Assembly (NCBI GenBank): GCA_947377425.1 | Contig: CANCFZ010000032.1 | Location: forward strand, 1-15,036 | Reading direction: 5' to 3' | Length of the DNA: 15,036 bases | Source of the DNA: Flavobacteriaceae bacterium | GTDB lineage: Bacteria; Bacteroidota; Bacteroidia; Flavobacteriales; Flavobacteriaceae | Part shown: positions 12,912 through 15,036 of the stretch, in pieces | How the letters are laid out: every line of letters begins with the position of its first letter | How positions within the stretch are numbered: position 1 is the first letter of the stretch | Notes under the pieces: model-generated | Seen by the model: only the letters and a program-made list of their open reading frames with translations | Databases searched by the model: none | What the model was told of the DNA's origin: nothing | Translations under genes and position numbers: made by a program

Positions 12912-14819
12912 ATGAGTTACTATAAAATAGACAATTTAGAGCATTACTTTAAAATGTATAAAAAATCGGTTCGTGAGCCTAGAAAATTCTGGGATAGAAT
13001 TGCCGATGAAAACTTTACTTGGTACCAAAAATGGGAGAAAGTATTGGAATTTGATATGCAAGAATCCAAATTCAAATGGTTTGTTGATGCCAAAGTAAAC
13101 ATTACTAAAAATTGTATCGACAGGCATTTATCCAAAAGAGGCGAAAAAACAGCCATCATATTTGAACCAAACGATCCAAAAGAAGCAGCACAACATATTT
13201 CGTATAACGAATTGTATGGCAGAGTTTCAAAAATGGCTAATGTGTTGCGGGAGCAAGGCGTAAAAAAAGGAGATAGAGTTTGTATTTACCTGCCAATGAT
13301 TCCTGAATTAGCAGTATCAGTTTTAGCTTGTGCTAGAATTGGAGCAATACATTCAGTAGTTTTTGCTGGATTTTCAGCTTCGGCAGTTTCAACTCGTATT
13401 AATGATTCGGAATGTAAAATGGTAATTACGTCTGACGGAAGTTACCGAGGAAACAAAGCCATCGACCTAAAAGGAATTGTGGATGAAGCTTTAGAAAAAT
13501 CACCTTGTGTTGAAAAAGTGTTGGTTGTAAAAAGAACCAATTCTGAAGTAAATATGAAAGAAGGTCGTGACCAATGGTTACAACCGTTAATGGATGCTGC
13601 AATTCCAAATTGTGTTGCTGAAATTATGGATGCCGAAGATCCGTTATTCATTCTATATACTTCGGGTTCTACTGGAAAACCTAAAGGCATGGTGCATACT
13701 ACTGCAGGTTATATGGTGTATACGGCTTATACTTTTAAAAATATATTCAATTACGAAGAAAATGATGTTTATTGGTGTACTGCCGATATTGGTTGGATTA
13801 CTGGACACTCCTATATTCTTTACGGACCATTATTGAATGGTGCTACAACTGTAATATTTGAAGGTGTTCCATCTTATCCAGATTACAGTCGTTTTTGGGA
13901 GGTAATTGAAAAACATAAAGTCAATCAATTCTATACAGCTCCAACTGCTATTCGCGCTTTAGCTAAAGAAAGTTTGGATTATGTACAACGTTTTCCATTA
14001 AGTTCGTTAAAAGTTATTGGCTCTGTAGGAGAACCTATTAATGAAGAAGCATGGCACTGGTATAATGACCACGTAGGAGGAAAGCGTTGTCCACTGGTAG
14101 ATACTTGGTGGCAAACGGAAACTGGAGGAATCATGATTTCACCAATTCCTTTTGTAACACCCACAAAACCAACGTATGCTTCGTTGCCATTACCCGGAAT
14201 TCAACCTGTGTTGATGGACGAATTGCGTAATGAAATTGAAGGCAATCAAGTTACAGGAAATTTGTGTATCAAATTTCCATGGCCTGCAATTGCAAGAACC
14301 ATTTGGGGTGATCACCAACGTTATAAAGACACTTATTTCTCGGCTTTCCCGGGTAAATTTTTTACTGGTGATGGAGCGTTGCGTGATGAAGTTGGGTATT
14401 ATAGAATTACAGGTAGAGTTGACGATGTAATTATTGTTTCTGGACATAATTTAGGTACGGCTCCAATTGAAGATGCAATTAACGAACATCCAGCAGTTGC
14501 CGAAAGTGCTATTGTTGGATTTCCACACGATATTAAAGGAAATGCGCTTTACGGATTTGTAATTTTGAAAGAAGTAGGAGAATCTCGTAATCAAGAAAAC
14601 TTGGCTAAAGAGATTAATCAATTGATTTCTGACCAAATTGGACCGATTGCCAAGTTAGATAAAATTCAGTTTGTGAGTGGTTTACCTAAAACACGTTCGG
14701 GTAAAATTATGCGTAGAATTTTAAGAAAAATTGCAGAAGGCGACTTCTCTAACTTTGGAGATACATCAACATTACTGAATCCTGAAATTGTTGAAGAAAT
14801 CAAAGAAGGAAAACTATAG
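12912..14819 (+). CDS. acs: Acetyl-CoA synthetase (AMP-forming)
   Basis: A 635-residue enzyme that makes acetyl-CoA from acetate, ATP and CoA in the cytosol. The N-terminal EHYFKMYKKSVREPRKFWDR is the usual ACS start domain. The ATP loop YTSGSTGKPKG is at 249-259, then TADIGWITGHSYILYGPLL; the acetate pocket has Val372 (SVGEP) and Trp400 (DTWWQTETGG), as in Acs. The hinge is GRVDDVI and the regulatory, acetylatable Lys598 lies in PKTRSGK. The length is typical for the family (about 630-650). It lies 161 bp after the PrpE-type gene with hairpins between, and has its own terminator downstream. The Val/Trp pair supports acetate as main substrate, in contrast to the upstream paralogue. Confidence 0.95.
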   Translation: MSYYKIDNLEHYFKMYKKSVREPRKFWDRIADENFTWYQKWEKVLEFDMQESKFKWFVDAKVNITKNCIDRHLSKRGEKTAIIFEPNDPKEAAQHISYNELYGRVSKMANVLREQGVKKGDRVCIYLPMIPELAVSVLACARIGAIHSVVFAGFSASAVSTRINDSECKMVITSDGSYRGNKAIDLKGIVDEALEKSPCVEKVLVVKRTNSEVNMKEGRDQWLQPLMDAAIPNCVAEIMDAEDPLFILYTSGSTGKPKGMVHTTAGYMVYTAYTFKNIFNYEENDVYWCTADIGWITGHSYILYGPLLNGATTVIFEGVPSYPDYSRFWEVIEKHKVNQFYTAPTAIRALAKESLDYVQRFPLSSLKVIGSVGEPINEEAWHWYNDHVGGKRCPLVDTWWQTETGGIMISPIPFVTPTKPTYASLPLPGIQPVLMDELRNEIEGNQVTGNLCIKFPWPAIARTIWGDHQRYKDTYFSAFPGKFFTGDGALRDEVGYYRITGRVDDVIIVSGHNLGTAPIEDAINEHPAVAESAIVGFPHDIKGNALYGFVILKEVGESRNQENLAKEINQLISDQIGPIAKLDKIQFVSGLPKTRSGKIMRRILRKIAEGDFSNFGDTSTLLNPEIVEEIKEGKL

Positions 14820-14847
14820 TTTTTCGGATTATTTAGTTTAGTTTGTT

Positions 14848-14881
14848 AAAAAACCGCTTCATTAATGGAGTGGTTTTTTTA
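14848..14881 (+). terminator. Strong rho-independent terminator after acs
   Basis: A stem of about 13 bp (14848-14860 with 14867-14879, two G-T wobbles) closes a 6-nt loop and begins with a run of A pairing with a run of T at its end, so it could work in either direction. It lies 28 bp after the acs stop codon. Confidence 0.85.
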
Positions 14882-14891
14882 TTAAAACAAA

Positions 14892-14916
14892 AATTATGTA
14901 ATATTTTAACATAATT
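14892..14916. repeat. Perfect 8-bp inverted repeat upstream of the oxidoreductase gene
   Basis: AATTATGT, 9 bp, then ACATAATT. It lies about 45-65 bp before the start codon of the next gene and upstream of its promoter-like box, a typical place for an activator site. Low sequence complexity means chance is possible. Confidence 0.3.
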
Positions 14917-14944
14917 CTATAATAGAACTCTCAATTCAATTGCC

Positions 14945-14952
14945 TAAATTTA
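14945..14952 (+). promoter_or_regulatory. Possible -7 box of the oxidoreductase gene
   Basis: TAAATTTA followed by C, seven of eight matches to TAnnTTTG, just before the start codon at 14960. If used, the transcript would be nearly leaderless, so it may be coincidence. Confidence 0.2.
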
Positions 14953-14959
14953 CTTTTAT

Positions 14960-15036
14960 ATGAGAAATTTAGAAATAGTAATAATCGGTGGAGGGTTAGC
15001 TGGTTTAACTGCAGGAATTCATCTTTCTAAAAAAGG
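14960..15036 (+). CDS. FAD/NAD(P)-dependent oxidoreductase, N-terminal fragment (cut by window end)
   Basis: Only 25 codons are visible. They encode MRNLEIVIIGGGLAGLTAG and a few further residues, the classical beta-alpha-beta dinucleotide-binding motif G-G-G-x-A-G-L, which binds the ADP part of FAD in glucose-inhibited/geranylgeranyl-reductase and related monooxygenase-like proteins. The rest of the gene lies beyond the window, so its substrate and exact family cannot be named. It is separated from acs by a strong terminator and has its own possible promoter, so it is probably not part of the acetate module. Confidence 0.75.
   Translation, partial: MRNLEIVIIGGGLAGLTAGIHLSKK

Noticed and set aside
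1..15036. CRISPR arrays, tRNA or rRNA genes, phage genes, toxin-antitoxin or defence systems
   Set aside because: No regularly spaced repeats, no tRNA-like cloverleaf, and no marker proteins of these systems were found on either strand.

Overview
The window looks like chromosomal DNA from a Flavobacterium-like member of the Bacteroidota. It is very AT-rich, start sites lie in A-rich leaders without strong Shine-Dalgarno sequences, several promoter-like boxes resemble the TAnnTTTG element of this phylum, and the proteins (CarboxypepD_reg-like domain protein, lipoprotein with charged residues after the Cys, SSS-type sensor kinase) have a Bacteroidota style. This assignment is inference from composition and protein character; no rRNA or other taxonomic marker is present.

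Layout. Positions 1-1665 hold three small, extremely AT-rich plus-strand genes of unknown role: a membrane protein, a lipoprotein with two CxC motifs, and a short membrane protein that resembles the C-terminal part of ActC/NrfD quinol-oxidoreductase subunits. A secreted CarboxypepD_reg-like protein is convergent (1694-2572, minus). An intergenic region of about 300 bp with dyads leads to a small zinc-ribbon/HTH protein of the IS1 InsA type without a catalytic domain (2871-3290).

From 3391 to 14819 the genes form what reads as one physiological module for short-chain carboxylate (acetate/propionate) use. Transcription unit 1 is an outer-membrane porin, an MHS-type MFS symporter with a large soluble insertion, and a 72-aa two-helix membrane protein, ending in a hairpin terminator near 6751. 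Unit 2 is a 64-aa two-helix membrane protein, overlapping by 8 bp an SSS symporter-STAC-histidine kinase, then a receiver-only response regulator and a PaiA-like GNAT acetyltransferase, ending in a terminator near 10706. After that come two acyl-CoA synthetases: a PrpE/ACSS3-type enzyme and a classical acetyl-CoA synthetase (Acs), with a strong terminator near 14848. The window ends in the first 25 codons of a FAD-dependent oxidoreductase.

How it may work together (inference): the porin and MHS transporter bring the acid across the two membranes, the synthetases activate it to acyl-CoA, and the SSS-STAC kinase with its receiver senses the substrate or transport state. This resembles the CrbS/CrbR (MxtR/ErdR) acetate-switch systems of Proteobacteria, except that the receiver has no DNA-binding domain. 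The unresolved output step and the adjacent InsA-like DNA-binding protein are the most interesting aspects of the window.
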